A program made the translations under genes and the position numbers. Below are positions 26,896 through 36,126 of a DNA stretch of 64,000 nt, one piece after another. The stretch comes from Sphingomonadaceae bacterium (GTDB taxonomy: Bacteria > Pseudomonadota > Alphaproteobacteria > Sphingomonadales > Sphingomonadaceae), in NCBI GenBank assembly GCA_947476735.1, contig CANJRZ010000002.1:1-64000 (forward strand), given 5' to 3'. The notes beneath the pieces were generated by a model. That model was given only the letters and a program-made list of their open reading frames with translations. It was not told where the DNA came from and ran no database searches. Position 1 is the first letter of the stretch; the number at the start of each line of letters is the position of its first letter.

Positions 26896-26929
26896 ATGGC
26901 GGCATCCCTTTTTCCAGGGATGCCGCCAT
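26896..26929. terminator. Strong terminator downstream of par operon
   Basis: ATGGCGGCATCCCT-tttttcc region-AGGGATGCCGCCAT, perfect 14-bp stem, followed by TTTTCATTTC. Confidence 0.85.
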
Positions 26930-26997
26930 TTTCATTTCATCGGGCATTTTCCCTTTCCTGATTATGCTTGGAAGACGATGCTTCGAGGAATGCGCCG

Positions 26998-27015
26998 AGT
27001 CTGCTTAAGCAGACT
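26998..27015. repeat. 18-bp perfect palindrome, right copy
   Basis: AGTCTGCTTAAGCAGACT; same element as 24338..24355. Confidence 0.85.
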
Positions 27016-27085
27016 GTCAGACGAGTGGTTTTAGGTGAGGGCCGGATAGGCTTGTCGCCGGGGATGTTTAACAATAGGGTGGCGC

Positions 27086-27616
27086 ATGGCGTTTTTCGGC
27101 CTCCGTCTGCCCGACGATCTCGCGGCGCGCTTCGATGCGATGGCGGCCTCCCACGGAGGTCGGTCGGCTCTCCTTCGCGGCCTGGTCGATCAGGCTTTGC
27201 GCCGGCCGGACGATGAGGTCACCGTGCCTTCGCCGCGGGAACGGACCACCGCACGCGTTGAGGTCCGACTGACCGCTACAGACGTGGAGCGGCTCGACGC
27301 CGCTGCCGACGAGCGGGGTCTCAAGCGTACCGAGTGGATCGTCGCGCTGCTGCGCCGTCGTCTGTACGGTAAGGCGCCGCCGCCGCGTGCGGATCGCCTG
27401 GCGATCTCGCAGTCCTGGCGGGAGCTGAACCGCATCGGCATCAACCTCAACCAGGCGGTACACGCGCTCAATGCCGCGACGATGGTGGACTCGCGTCTCG
27501 ACCTGGTTCGTGAAGCCGCCCGGGTCGCGTCGTTCAACACGGAGGTCCAGGGTCAACTCCGCGCGCTGGGCAAGGCACTCGCCGGCGACACGTCCTATTG
27601 GGACACGCCGTCGTGA
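27086..27616 (+). CDS. MobC-like relaxosome protein
   Basis: LRLPDDLAARFDAMAASHGGRSALLRGLVDQAL (RHH-like) and SWRELNRIGINLNQAVHALNAA; immediately upstream of relaxase. Confidence 0.75.
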   Translation: MAFFGLRLPDDLAARFDAMAASHGGRSALLRGLVDQALRRPDDEVTVPSPRERTTARVEVRLTATDVERLDAAADERGLKRTEWIVALLRRRLYGKAPPPRADRLAISQSWRELNRIGINLNQAVHALNAATMVDSRLDLVREAARVASFNTEVQGQLRALGKALAGDTSYWDTPS

Positions 27617-28740
27617 GCGATGACGACGACATCCTGCCGCTGCCGAGCCTGATGGAAGCGTGGCGACCGCCCACCGGTGGCAAGCGGACGCTAAAGGGCG
27701 GGACACTGCGGATATCGTCGGGCGGGAAGGGCAGGGGAGGGACGGGCACCTCGCCGAACCTGTCGCAGGCCGAGGCGCGCGCGAAGCTCGAGCGGATCGT
27801 GCGCAAGGCACCCGAGGTCATGGTCAAGATTTCGGGCAAGCAGCGCGGGGCGACCCACCTTGGTGAGCATTTCGGGTATGTCAGCCGGCACGGCAAACTT
27901 GAGGTGCGCAGCAGCGAGGGCGAGATCATCACGGACGAGAAGCGGCTCAAGGCCCTCGCCGGCGACTGGGAGATGCTCGACGAGGCGATGAATATCTACG
28001 GTAAGGACCGACCGATCTCGACATCGATGATTCTGTCGATGCCGGGCGGGACGACCGACGCCGCGACGATTGTCGATGCGGCGCAGGCGTTCGCCCGCGT
28101 GGAGTTCGAAGGTCAGTTTTCGTATACGATCGCGCTTCACACCGATACCGATCACCCACATGTTCATCTGACGGTCGCCAACCAGGGCGAGGACGGGTCG
28201 CGCTTCAATCCGCGAAAGGCCGACCTTCACCATTTCCGCGAGAGCTTCGCCCATGAACTCCGAGCGCGCGGTATCGCGGCGGAGGCCACACCACGGCGGG
28301 CGCGCGGGCATGTCCAAAAAAGGGTTCGTTCATCGGCCCGGCATTTGGAAGCCCGTACGGCCGGGCAGGGCAGGGGGCTCGACATCAGCCGGCTGACCGA
28401 AGAGCGCGCAGCCGAGTTTGCGCGCTCGGCGAATCCTGAGCGGCGACCGGAGGATGTGGCGGCGCTCGGCCGTCAGAAACTCATTCGTGGCGCCTACCGC
28501 CAAGCGGCCGCCGCGCTTGCGGCCACCGGCAAGGAAGAAGACCTCGCGCTTGCGGAGGATGTGACCAGCTTCGTGGCGGCGATGCCGCCCGCGGTCTCGC
28601 GGCGCCTTCAGCGTGCGCGCGAAATCATGATGGAGGAGCGAGCGGCATCGAGTGGGGTCAACCGCGCACGCGGCCGGCCGCAGGCTGATGATCCCTCACC
28701 AGATCGCGGCCCGCCGAAACCTCGTGATCGCGAGCGCTAA
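27613..28740 (+). CDS. Relaxase/mobilization protein, VirD2/MOBP-like
   Basis: GTG 27613 overlaps mobC stop; FSYTIALHTDTDHPHVHLTVANQGEDGSRFNPRKADLHHFRESFAHELRARGI: HxDxxHPHVH motif. Confidence 0.88.
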   Translation: MSDDDDILPLPSLMEAWRPPTGGKRTLKGGTLRISSGGKGRGGTGTSPNLSQAEARAKLERIVRKAPEVMVKISGKQRGATHLGEHFGYVSRHGKLEVRSSEGEIITDEKRLKALAGDWEMLDEAMNIYGKDRPISTSMILSMPGGTTDAATIVDAAQAFARVEFEGQFSYTIALHTDTDHPHVHLTVANQGEDGSRFNPRKADLHHFRESFAHELRARGIAAEATPRRARGHVQKRVRSSARHLEARTAGQGRGLDISRLTEERAAEFARSANPERRPEDVAALGRQKLIRGAYRQAAAALAATGKEEDLALAEDVTSFVAAMPPAVSRRLQRAREIMMEERAASSGVNRARGRPQADDPSPDRGPPKPRDRER

Positions 28741-28856
28741 GATGAAGTCCATTGCGACGGCCGGCGAAGCCAATCCCTGTTACGCGCTCCTGAAGGCATT
28801 GAGCTCTTCGGCGCTTTGTTCCCGACCGTACGCGCACGCACCATGCAGCGCGTCGG

Positions 28857-29612
28857 TTAGAGACGATAGGCCGCTTGTAGACGGGATACGACGATGTCGC
28901 GCGTCATGTTCACGCCGAACTGCTTTGGATCGAAATCCTCTTGGCCCGCCAGTGCTGTGACGAAATCGGTCATGTCACTTTGTACCGTTGATGGCAGCGC
29001 ATAACTTGCATCCGTGGCGAGCAGCTGCAGCATTCGGGCGACATCGTTACGATGTTTGCGAACGTCCTTTTCGTCGATCCTCTCGCCGGCGGCGCGCCGT
29101 GAGCTGAGATCGAGCCAGGCACGCGCTTTGAACGGAATGATGGCTGCCTCATCGAGCACCGGAATCCCGTCGAGCGGGCGCACCATGGTCTTGAGGAACT
29201 CGTAATAGCCGCTGTCGAGGAGGATCGCCGACAGGCTGGCGGCCTCCTCATCGATCGGGAGCGGGGTCAGATGGCTATCCTCGGCGAGCGAAATCCCCTC
29301 CGGCTTTCTGGAGAAGAGTTCGAGCATGGCAGGATAGGCTTTGTTCGCGGGTTTCTGGAATCGATAGAGGACGCGCGTTCCTTGGCTGTGTTGGCGAATT
29401 TCATATCCACCGTCCTCGACAAAGCTCAGGAAGCGCTCGGAGAACGCTGCGTCGAGAGCCTCTACGATCAGGACGATGTCGAGATCCTTGGTTGCTCGAA
29501 AATCGAGGCCTGCCGCATCCATCAGCAGCTCGCATGCCGCTCCGCCGATCAGCACATATTGACTGTCATACCCCTCAAAATGCGCGCGAAAACGATCGAT
29601 ACCAGTTACCAT
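28857..29612 (-). CDS. AbiEii-like nucleotidyltransferase (putative toxin)
   Basis: YVLIGGAACELLMDAAGLDFRATKDLDIVLIVEAL: GG...DxD motif. Confidence 0.72.
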   Translation of the reverse strand: MVTGIDRFRAHFEGYDSQYVLIGGAACELLMDAAGLDFRATKDLDIVLIVEALDAAFSERFLSFVEDGGYEIRQHSQGTRVLYRFQKPANKAYPAMLELFSRKPEGISLAEDSHLTPLPIDEEAASLSAILLDSGYYEFLKTMVRPLDGIPVLDEAAIIPFKARAWLDLSSRRAAGERIDEKDVRKHRNDVARMLQLLATDASYALPSTVQSDMTDFVTALAGQEDFDPKQFGVNMTRDIVVSRLQAAYRL

Positions 29613-30625
29613 CCAAAGGGCTCCAAAAGTTGCTGTGCTGCCTGTGCCACGCGCTCATCAGGGTCATTTCGCATGCTAAGATACAGTGAGAGCCGGTCGA
29701 CGACCGGCTCTCGTGTCAACGAACGTGGATCATAGCTCCAGGTCTCGAGTTCGGCTCGATCGTCATCGTCGAACTCAAATCCGACTCTAAGCTCCAGAGT
29801 CTGTTGGAGTTGTTTCCACCGTGCCGCCGGGACGGCCCGATGCGGGAAACGCGGCTCGGCCAACATCGTGTAATGAGCAAGCGCGCTTTCACCCGCGAGG
29901 GGTGCAACCTCGCTGGGCAGGGTTCCTCTTACGGTGCGGACCTTGCGCACGGGCGATTGCAACCGTCCCTCCACCGCCTGCCATAGCTCTCGATCGCGCA
30001 CGACAAACTGTAGGCGGCGTTGACGGCCGACATGGCGCGCCTTGGCGATTTGAAGCGCCTCAAGTTCGTCCAGGGTGCGGCTCATGGTCATGATTGCCAC
30101 CTGGAAGCGTTCCGCCAGCTGGGTCAGATTCACGTCGTTGAGATCTTCGCCGAGAAGGCTCGCGAGGATGAGGAGCTGGGTACCCGGGCCGAATTGCTCG
30201 TTCGCGGTTGCAAGATTAGGCGGCGTGCGCTCGCGCAGATCGAGCAACGCTTCGGGAACGTACAGCTGCGCGCCCGGAGCCAAAAACCCGATCTGACGCT
30301 CCACCATCTGACGACGAACGACGGCTGACACATGCTCCAGCAGCAGGAGGACCAGGCGGACGCCTAACTGTCGTCGGAGCAGGTCGCGATGCTTGATGAA
30401 GTTGGCGGTGGCGCCTTGTCCGGGCGTTCGCATCGCCACGAGAAGTGCCGGCTCACCATTCAGCTGGCCTCGCCAGATTCGATAGCGATCAAGGAGGAAA
30501 TGGGGGAGACCTTTGCCGTCCGCAGGCTCTAGCCCCATACGTATGCCAAACGCCGTCTCGACATAGGCATCGGCGGCTGCGGCCAGCGCATCAGGATCGG
30601 CATAGGTTCGCTTATCTAACATCAC
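29606..30625 (-). CDS. AbiEi-like winged-helix regulator (putative antitoxin)
   Basis: MLDKRTYADPDALAAAADAYVETAFG...LNDVNLTQLAERFQVAIMTMSRTLDELEALQIAKARHVGRQRRLQF (wHTH); overlaps the downstream nucleotidyltransferase by 7 nt. Confidence 0.6.
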   Translation of the reverse strand: MMLDKRTYADPDALAAAADAYVETAFGIRMGLEPADGKGLPHFLLDRYRIWRGQLNGEPALLVAMRTPGQGATANFIKHRDLLRRQLGVRLVLLLLEHVSAVVRRQMVERQIGFLAPGAQLYVPEALLDLRERTPPNLATANEQFGPGTQLLILASLLGEDLNDVNLTQLAERFQVAIMTMSRTLDELEALQIAKARHVGRQRRLQFVVRDRELWQAVEGRLQSPVRKVRTVRGTLPSEVAPLAGESALAHYTMLAEPRFPHRAVPAARWKQLQQTLELRVGFEFDDDDRAELETWSYDPRSLTREPVVDRLSLYLSMRNDPDERVAQAAQQLLEPFGW

Positions 30626-30673
30626 ACACGCTATCTAACATTACTACTGTTAAAAAGATACCTGCTGTTAGAT
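30613..30673. promoter_or_regulatory. Candidate operator cluster for AbiE-like operon
   Basis: TATCTAACAT at 30613-30622 and 30632-30641 (direct repeats) and inverted TGTTAGAT at 30666-30673. Confidence 0.55.
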
Positions 30674-31002
30674 GGCTGGCATAGAGTGTCGTCTTGGACC
30701 AAGGGGACTGCATTGTGCCATACGAACTGGGTATCCCCCGGTGGTCCCTGCCAGCATACCGCCGGGGTAGAGACCTCCCACACAAATTGGCTAGGTCGTG
30801 CTTCGCACCTCGACATTACCGTGCGCGGTCACCGGGCAGCTTCGCTCGCGCCGACGCTCAGGCTCGTCGGGACCGTGATCTGGCATCTGCGTCCAGGCGG
30901 CCGCCGGCGACGAGTTGCCGCGTCTACTGCGTTTATGATGCGTCGATTATGTTCGTGCAGGGCGAACAATCGCGATGAATTGCAAACTCTCCCGCTAGCT
31001 TC

Positions 31003-31938
31003 TCACCGCGAGCGATTGCGTTCCGGCGGCTTGTGGTCCCGGCCCTGCCGAACTGGCGCGACACGCGATTGCCCGGTCGCGGGCTCGGCCCCGCGTTGCA
31101 TTGATGCGCTTGTATCCCGGACGATGGCCGGGCGGATAGTGCGGCCGGCGGCAACATGGGCATCGAGCTGCGCGCGCGCCACTGTCATCACGCGGCCCAC
31201 GGCTTCCGGATTATCGAACAATGTCCGCCGGATCACGGCTTCCATCACCCGCAATTGGCTGTCGACCGCCCGGTCATTGGGTAGTGATCGTTCATCCGCG
31301 CGACCTCCGCTTTGTCGCCCAGACGCTCCGGGGTCGTTCGACGAACGCGCGGGCGTCGCCTGACGGGCATCGGCGGCATCGCGGCCGATCATTGGCGCGA
31401 TCGTGTTCCTGCTGGCATTGCTACGCAGTCGGTCAAGTTCCTGAAGATCGCGATCGTTCGGCTTGTAGCCTCTGACCTCAAGGCCCTTTTGGGCGGCTTC
31501 GAGCCAGACTGATCGCCGGAATGCTTCGGTCCCTGTGACATGGATCCGCTCCCAACCGCGGTGCTGCGCGATGGCGACCAAATCCTTCACAACCTCCTGA
31601 CTTTCCGTCGCTGTGACGAGCCGGCGACCCTGATCGCGAAACGCCGGATCCTTCATCTCGGCCGAGGTAAAGAACGCTGGCTCGCCCGACCATTTGGCCT
31701 TGTCTGCATAGTAGCGCTTTCGCACTGCCTCGGGCAGATCGCCGGCCTCCACCGAGGGAGCTTTTGGTTTCTGGGCGGGCTCACCCCCGCGCCCTTCGGC
31801 AACCGCAGGGCCGACCGGTTTGGGCTCGGGCGTTTGCCCCGCTGGCGCGGGCGCCTTGCCGCGCTCTTTATCGTCAACGGCGACGCTGTTGGCCTTGGCG
31901 CGGGGCTTGGGCGCCACTGCCTTGTCCTCATCGGCCAT
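31003..31938 (-). CDS. LPD7-domain protein linked to conjugation
   Basis: Within ORF 31003..31944; MADEDKAVAPKPRAK...VRKRYYADKAKWSGEPAFFTSAEMKDPAFRDQGRRLVTATESQEVVKDLVAIAQHRGWERIHVTGTEAFRRSVWLEAAQKGLEVRGYKPNDRDLQEL. Confidence 0.78.
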   Translation of the reverse strand: MADEDKAVAPKPRAKANSVAVDDKERGKAPAPAGQTPEPKPVGPAVAEGRGGEPAQKPKAPSVEAGDLPEAVRKRYYADKAKWSGEPAFFTSAEMKDPAFRDQGRRLVTATESQEVVKDLVAIAQHRGWERIHVTGTEAFRRSVWLEAAQKGLEVRGYKPNDRDLQELDRLRSNASRNTIAPMIGRDAADARQATPARSSNDPGASGRQSGGRADERSLPNDRAVDSQLRVMEAVIRRTLFDNPEAVGRVMTVARAQLDAHVAAGRTIRPAIVRDTSASMQRGAEPATGQSRVAPVRQGRDHKPPERNRSR

Positions 31939-33925
31939 GATCATGCCTTTCCGTCACTAGAGCCTTGGATGGTTCGGGATCGTCATCGGGTTCGAGGACC
32001 GCGCGCGCCGTCATTGCTATCACGAAAGCGAGCGCCGCCTTTTCGTCCCCGGGGGGCGGAAGTTCCTCGAGCTCGCCCAGGACGAGCATGTCGTCAGTGA
32101 TTTCGGCATAGCCGGACAGTTCATCATCGGTCAGCGTACGAGTCACAGCTGGCTCTTCCTCGGTGGGGGGCAGGGTGAGGAGGGCCGCGCGCTTCGCCTC
32201 GATCGCTTGGCCAAGCACATCCGAACCGGCAGCTCCGGTGGCCGTCGCCGACCCTTGCTTCGTTTGCGGGATCACGATCGGGCGCGGCGCTACCTTGGGC
32301 GGTTCGGAGATCCGGCTCGTGAACCGGCGCGACCGGAAATATTCGATCTTGCGCGCCCGGACCGGGGGGATACCGCCACGCAGCAACAGCAGTTCGCCCT
32401 TTGGCATCTGCATCAGTTCCTGTGGCATCATCAACGCCCGGCGCTGATCCGACTCTGAAATGCTGCGATTGGCGAGCATGCCATGGATAGTCCGGCTCTT
32501 CGATTTTACGTTCATCGTGAAGAACCCGAGCCGCTCGGAGAGTTCATTGGCGACCCTCAGCTCCTTCGGTGTGAAAACCACCTCCAGACCGCAGTTGGCG
32601 ATAATCTCGTCGGTGACGTCCGCACCGTAGATCCCGCGCGGTTGCGACCGGCTCTGGATCACCGGCAACAAGCGTAGCCCGTAGCCGGCGACATAGGAAA
32701 AGGCCGACGCGATCACCGGTGCCTTGCCCAGTCGAGCGAATTCATCGAGCAGCAGTAGGACGGGCACCTGGCCCCCTGAGTCCGGCAGCTCCCGTGTGTT
32801 GAGGTCGATCAGCTGCTGCAGGAAGAGATTATACACCGGCGCGATGCGGTCGATGTTGTCTGGCGATACGCCCAGATAGATCGAGATCCGCTCGCGGCGG
32901 ACCTGGCGCAGATCGAAGTCGGTCTCCGACGTCGCTGCATCGACATACGGGTTAAGCCAGAGGCTGAGCTTCGAGGTGATCGTCTGCTTGATACCGGAGA
33001 AGGTGTTGTCGGACGCGGAGGTGAAGTCGCTCAGCGCCGAGACGCACGCCTGGCTGAGCCGCTGCCCGCGCTTCTGCGCTTCCTCGACAACCTTGGGCAG
33101 CTCGACCTTCGGGTCGCCCGCCGTCAGCCGCCGGTAGATTTCGCCGATCGTGAAGGGGAGGGCGGGGTTGGCCGCAACAAGGGCGCCGACGCCGACGAAG
33201 GCGGCGCGCGCGGCTTCAGCCCAGAAGGGGTCGGCCTTCTCGGGAGCCGGAAATAACATGCCGCCGATCTTCTGGAGCTCGTTGACCACATCGACGTCGT
33301 CGAGACGATCGATGAAGCTCAGCGGATTGTACCGCGCGGTCCGCCCTTCGGGATCGAGCGGGTCGAACAGATAGACGGCTTGGCCATGGCGCGCCCGGAA
33401 GCCGGCTGTGATGTCCCAGTTCTCGCGCTTCACGTCGAGCACCACGACCGAGTCCGCCCAACTCAGAAGATTGGGGATCACGACACCGACGCCCTTGCCG
33501 GCACGCGTGGGCGCCTCGAGCAGAACATGCTCGGTCCCGCCGAACACAAGATAGCGGCCGCCCTTCTGGCCGACGATGATGCCGCTCTTGCTGCGCAGCT
33601 GTTCTTGCCGGATCTCGCTTTCACGCGCGAACCGCGCCTCGCCATGCAGTGAGCGCCCCCGTTTCAGGATGACGAGCAAAATGACGAAGGCGACTGCGCC
33701 GCTGACCAACGCGCCCCGCTGCAGCCACAGGTGGAGGAGCGGATCGCCGCGATAGTACCAGAGCCATGCTGGCACCGCCGTGATCTGCATTCGCGGCCCG
33801 ATTTGCTTCAAGCCGACAAGCGCCACCAGCACCGCGCACAGGGCGCAGAGGATGAGCACCGCCGCGAGGACCCCCGCGATGATCGCGACCTTAGTGAGCG
33901 GTCGTGCGTCCGACAGGCGGGTCAA
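31928..33925 (-). CDS. virD4: VirD4/TraG-type coupling protein
   Basis: Real coding part of ORF 31928..34306; GGTEHVLLEAPTRAGKGVGVVIPNLLSWADSVVVLDVKRENWDITAGFR...VPVLLLLDEFARLGK; TTG start at 33925 proposed. Confidence 0.88.
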   Translation of the reverse strand: MTRLSDARPLTKVAIIAGVLAAVLILCALCAVLVALVGLKQIGPRMQITAVPAWLWYYRGDPLLHLWLQRGALVSGAVAFVILLVILKRGRSLHGEARFARESEIRQEQLRSKSGIIVGQKGGRYLVFGGTEHVLLEAPTRAGKGVGVVIPNLLSWADSVVVLDVKRENWDITAGFRARHGQAVYLFDPLDPEGRTARYNPLSFIDRLDDVDVVNELQKIGGMLFPAPEKADPFWAEAARAAFVGVGALVAANPALPFTIGEIYRRLTAGDPKVELPKVVEEAQKRGQRLSQACVSALSDFTSASDNTFSGIKQTITSKLSLWLNPYVDAATSETDFDLRQVRRERISIYLGVSPDNIDRIAPVYNLFLQQLIDLNTRELPDSGGQVPVLLLLDEFARLGKAPVIASAFSYVAGYGLRLLPVIQSRSQPRGIYGADVTDEIIANCGLEVVFTPKELRVANELSERLGFFTMNVKSKSRTIHGMLANRSISESDQRRALMMPQELMQMPKGELLLLRGGIPPVRARKIEYFRSRRFTSRISEPPKVAPRPIVIPQTKQGSATATGAAGSDVLGQAIEAKRAALLTLPPTEEEPAVTRTLTDDELSGYAEITDDMLVLGELEELPPPGDEKAALAFVIAMTARAVLEPDDDPEPSKALVTERHDHGR

Positions 33926-34895
33926 AATATACCTCCTCGACTTCGAACTTTCCGGCGTGCTTGCGGGTCTGGACGACGACGTCGACCAGCATGCGAAGCA
34001 GCCCGCGGATGTCGTCGCGGGCGAGATCCCGTCCGCCCTCCGATTCCTTGACCAGCAAGGTGAGCTGCTCGAACGCTCCCATGGCCGAGCCGGCATGGAC
34101 GGTCGTGATCGAGCCAGGATGCCCCGAGTTGACGTTGCGCAGATAGAAGAAGGCGGTGCCGTCGCGCAGCTCCTGCAGCAGGATGCGATCGGGGCGCATG
34201 CGAAGCGCGCTTTCGAGCAATTGCTTGGGGCCGACCTTGGCGAGGCCCTGCCGCTCGCTCGAATAGACCATATGCACGACGTTGCGATGCTCGACGACGA
34301 GCTCACGCGTATCCTCGATCGTCAGCAGCCGCTCATGGGGCGGGATCAGCTGGATGAGCGCCTTGGCGAAGGTGGTCTTGCCTGACCCGGTCGCGCCGCT
34401 CACCAGGATGTTCTTGCGGGCAGCAACTGCGGTCCTGAAGAAGGACGGCCAGTCACCGGCATCGCGTTGCGCTACCAGCTGTGCATCGACCCCGCCGAGA
34501 CCGCGCGCAGCAGAGCGTGTGCCCTTGAACAGTCCCGTGTTGGCGAGTTGATCGATTGCGAGGTTCACGCGCGACGGCTTGCGCACCGTGAAGGATGGCG
34601 CTCCGCTCGGCGTCACCGACGGTATGACGATCTGGCAGCGTTCGCCGCCAGGCAATATCGTCGAGCAGATCGGAGTTTCTGCATTGACGTCCTGCCGGGT
34701 GAAACTCGCGGCGGCAACGGCGAGCGTCGCGAGCCATTCGCTGTCGAGTTCGGCGACATCATGCCAATGCCAGCCCTGATGATCCTCGATGCCGACCTCG
34801 CCGGGCTTGTTGATCACAAGCTCCGTCACCTCGACCGGCTCCAGCAGTGGCAGGATCGGTGCCAGGTAGTGGCGCAGGACAGCGGTATCGCTCAC
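33891..34895 (-). CDS. virB11: VirB11-type ATPase
   Basis: ILVSGATGSGKTTFAKALIQLIPPHERLLTIEDTREL...LRMRPDRILLQELRDGTAFFYLRNVNSGHPGSITTVHA. Confidence 0.93.
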   Translation of the reverse strand: MSDTAVLRHYLAPILPLLEPVEVTELVINKPGEVGIEDHQGWHWHDVAELDSEWLATLAVAAASFTRQDVNAETPICSTILPGGERCQIVIPSVTPSGAPSFTVRKPSRVNLAIDQLANTGLFKGTRSAARGLGGVDAQLVAQRDAGDWPSFFRTAVAARKNILVSGATGSGKTTFAKALIQLIPPHERLLTIEDTRELVVEHRNVVHMVYSSERQGLAKVGPKQLLESALRMRPDRILLQELRDGTAFFYLRNVNSGHPGSITTVHAGSAMGAFEQLTLLVKESEGGRDLARDDIRGLLRMLVDVVVQTRKHAGKFEVEEVYFDPPVGRTTAH

Positions 34896-34896
34896 G

Positions 34897-36126
34897 TCAG
34901 CGCCGCAGCTCGAGATTGTAGACGTCGGCGAAATTGAAGTCTTTGGCGACGAAGATCCCGACTTCCTCGCCCTGGTTCTTTTTGAGCACGGGGCGGATGT
35001 TGATGCTGTTCTGGAGTGCTATGCCCGCGCCTTCGCTCGGCGTGCGCGTCGTGTTGTTGAAGTTGTTGCTGCCGCCCGACACCGATTGACCGGCGATATA
35101 GGCGGCGTCGTCGACCAGTGAGAGCAGCAATGCGCTGCCGAACCGTGCCCAGAAGAATGTGTCGACCGATCCGGCTATTCCCGCTCGGCCGAGCGCGTCC
35201 GAGCCGGGCGACGCCAAGTCGATGCGGACCCCCTGAGGTGTGACCGCTCTCGTCCATAGAACGAAAAGGCGGTTCTGGCCCTGCTGAATGCCGCCATGAT
35301 ATTCGCCGAGCACCTTCGTGCCTTTCTCCATCAGCACGACCCGGCCATTTTCGGAATAGACGTCGCGCGGGATCAAACAGGAGGTGTAGCCGGGCTGCGC
35401 CGAGTTCATGGCAGTCTGGAGGATACACGGGATCAGCGTTCCGGCGGTCACGAGATAGTTGCGGTTCGGCAGCATCGAGGCCCGCGCTTCGCCGACCGCG
35501 GAACTCTGTCGAAGCGCGTCCAGCGCATTGGGCGTGCCGTGGGCGGCCCGGCCCGCAGATCCATCGCCGGCTGTTTCTGGCTGGTCGGGATCGGCGCTGG
35601 TCCCGGCTCCCGAAGCGGGCATCGCGTCCCGGCCGCCATAGGCGATCAATGTCGATCGCCGCGCCTGGTCGGCGAGGTTCTGGCGATTGTTCTGCGGTGT
35701 CGCGGCGGGGGCCGCTCCCGGTTGAATTGCTGGTACGATCTGGCCATCAGGGCCGACGACCTGTGCACCAGGCGGTGGGTTGATGACCGGCGCGTTGGGA
35801 TCAACAGCTGCTAGGCCGAGCGGCTTGGCCTTTGCAGCGACAGCATCATAAGCGACCGTCTCGCGCGCCGCGAGATCGGGTCGCCGCGCCATTGCTTCGG
35901 GTTTCGCCATCAAGCTGCTGACATTCTTACTCGGTCCCGAGTTCACCCACAGAATGCCGAGCACCATCGCCGTGCCGGCGAAGATCAGCGCTGTGTTGCG
36001 CTTCGCCGGCGTCATGCCCCCGATCGGGTCGATACCGCGTTCGCGGATGATCTCGTCGCGCTCGGGCGTGGGATCGCCATGCGGGCGACGACGGTCCTCA
36101 GGCGCAGATTCGTCCATCGCGCTCAC
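34897..36126 (-). CDS. virB10: VirB10/TrbI family protein
   Basis: TLIPCILQTAMNSAQPGYTSCLIPRDVYSENGRVVLMEKGTKVLGEYHGGIQQGQNRLFVLWTRAVTPQGVRIDLASPGSDALGRAGIAG. Confidence 0.93.
   Translation of the reverse strand: MSAMDESAPEDRRRPHGDPTPERDEIIRERGIDPIGGMTPAKRNTALIFAGTAMVLGILWVNSGPSKNVSSLMAKPEAMARRPDLAARETVAYDAVAAKAKPLGLAAVDPNAPVINPPPGAQVVGPDGQIVPAIQPGAAPAATPQNNRQNLADQARRSTLIAYGGRDAMPASGAGTSADPDQPETAGDGSAGRAAHGTPNALDALRQSSAVGEARASMLPNRNYLVTAGTLIPCILQTAMNSAQPGYTSCLIPRDVYSENGRVVLMEKGTKVLGEYHGGIQQGQNRLFVLWTRAVTPQGVRIDLASPGSDALGRAGIAGSVDTFFWARFGSALLLSLVDDAAYIAGQSVSGGSNNFNNTTRTPSEGAGIALQNSINIRPVLKKNQGEEVGIFVAKDFNFADVYNLELRR

Noticed and set aside
26896-26929. 14-bp stem-loop considered as a partition site
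   Set aside because: Has a 6-nt loop and is followed by T-rich sequence at the operon end; best explained as a terminator.
30686-31363. 225-aa + strand ORF
   Set aside because: Mostly antisense to the LPD7 gene; Arg/Ser-rich artefact.
31928-34306. 792-aa version of the VirD4 ORF
   Set aside because: N-terminal ~127 residues are Ser/Arg-rich out-of-frame translation of virB11; start moved to TTG 33925.
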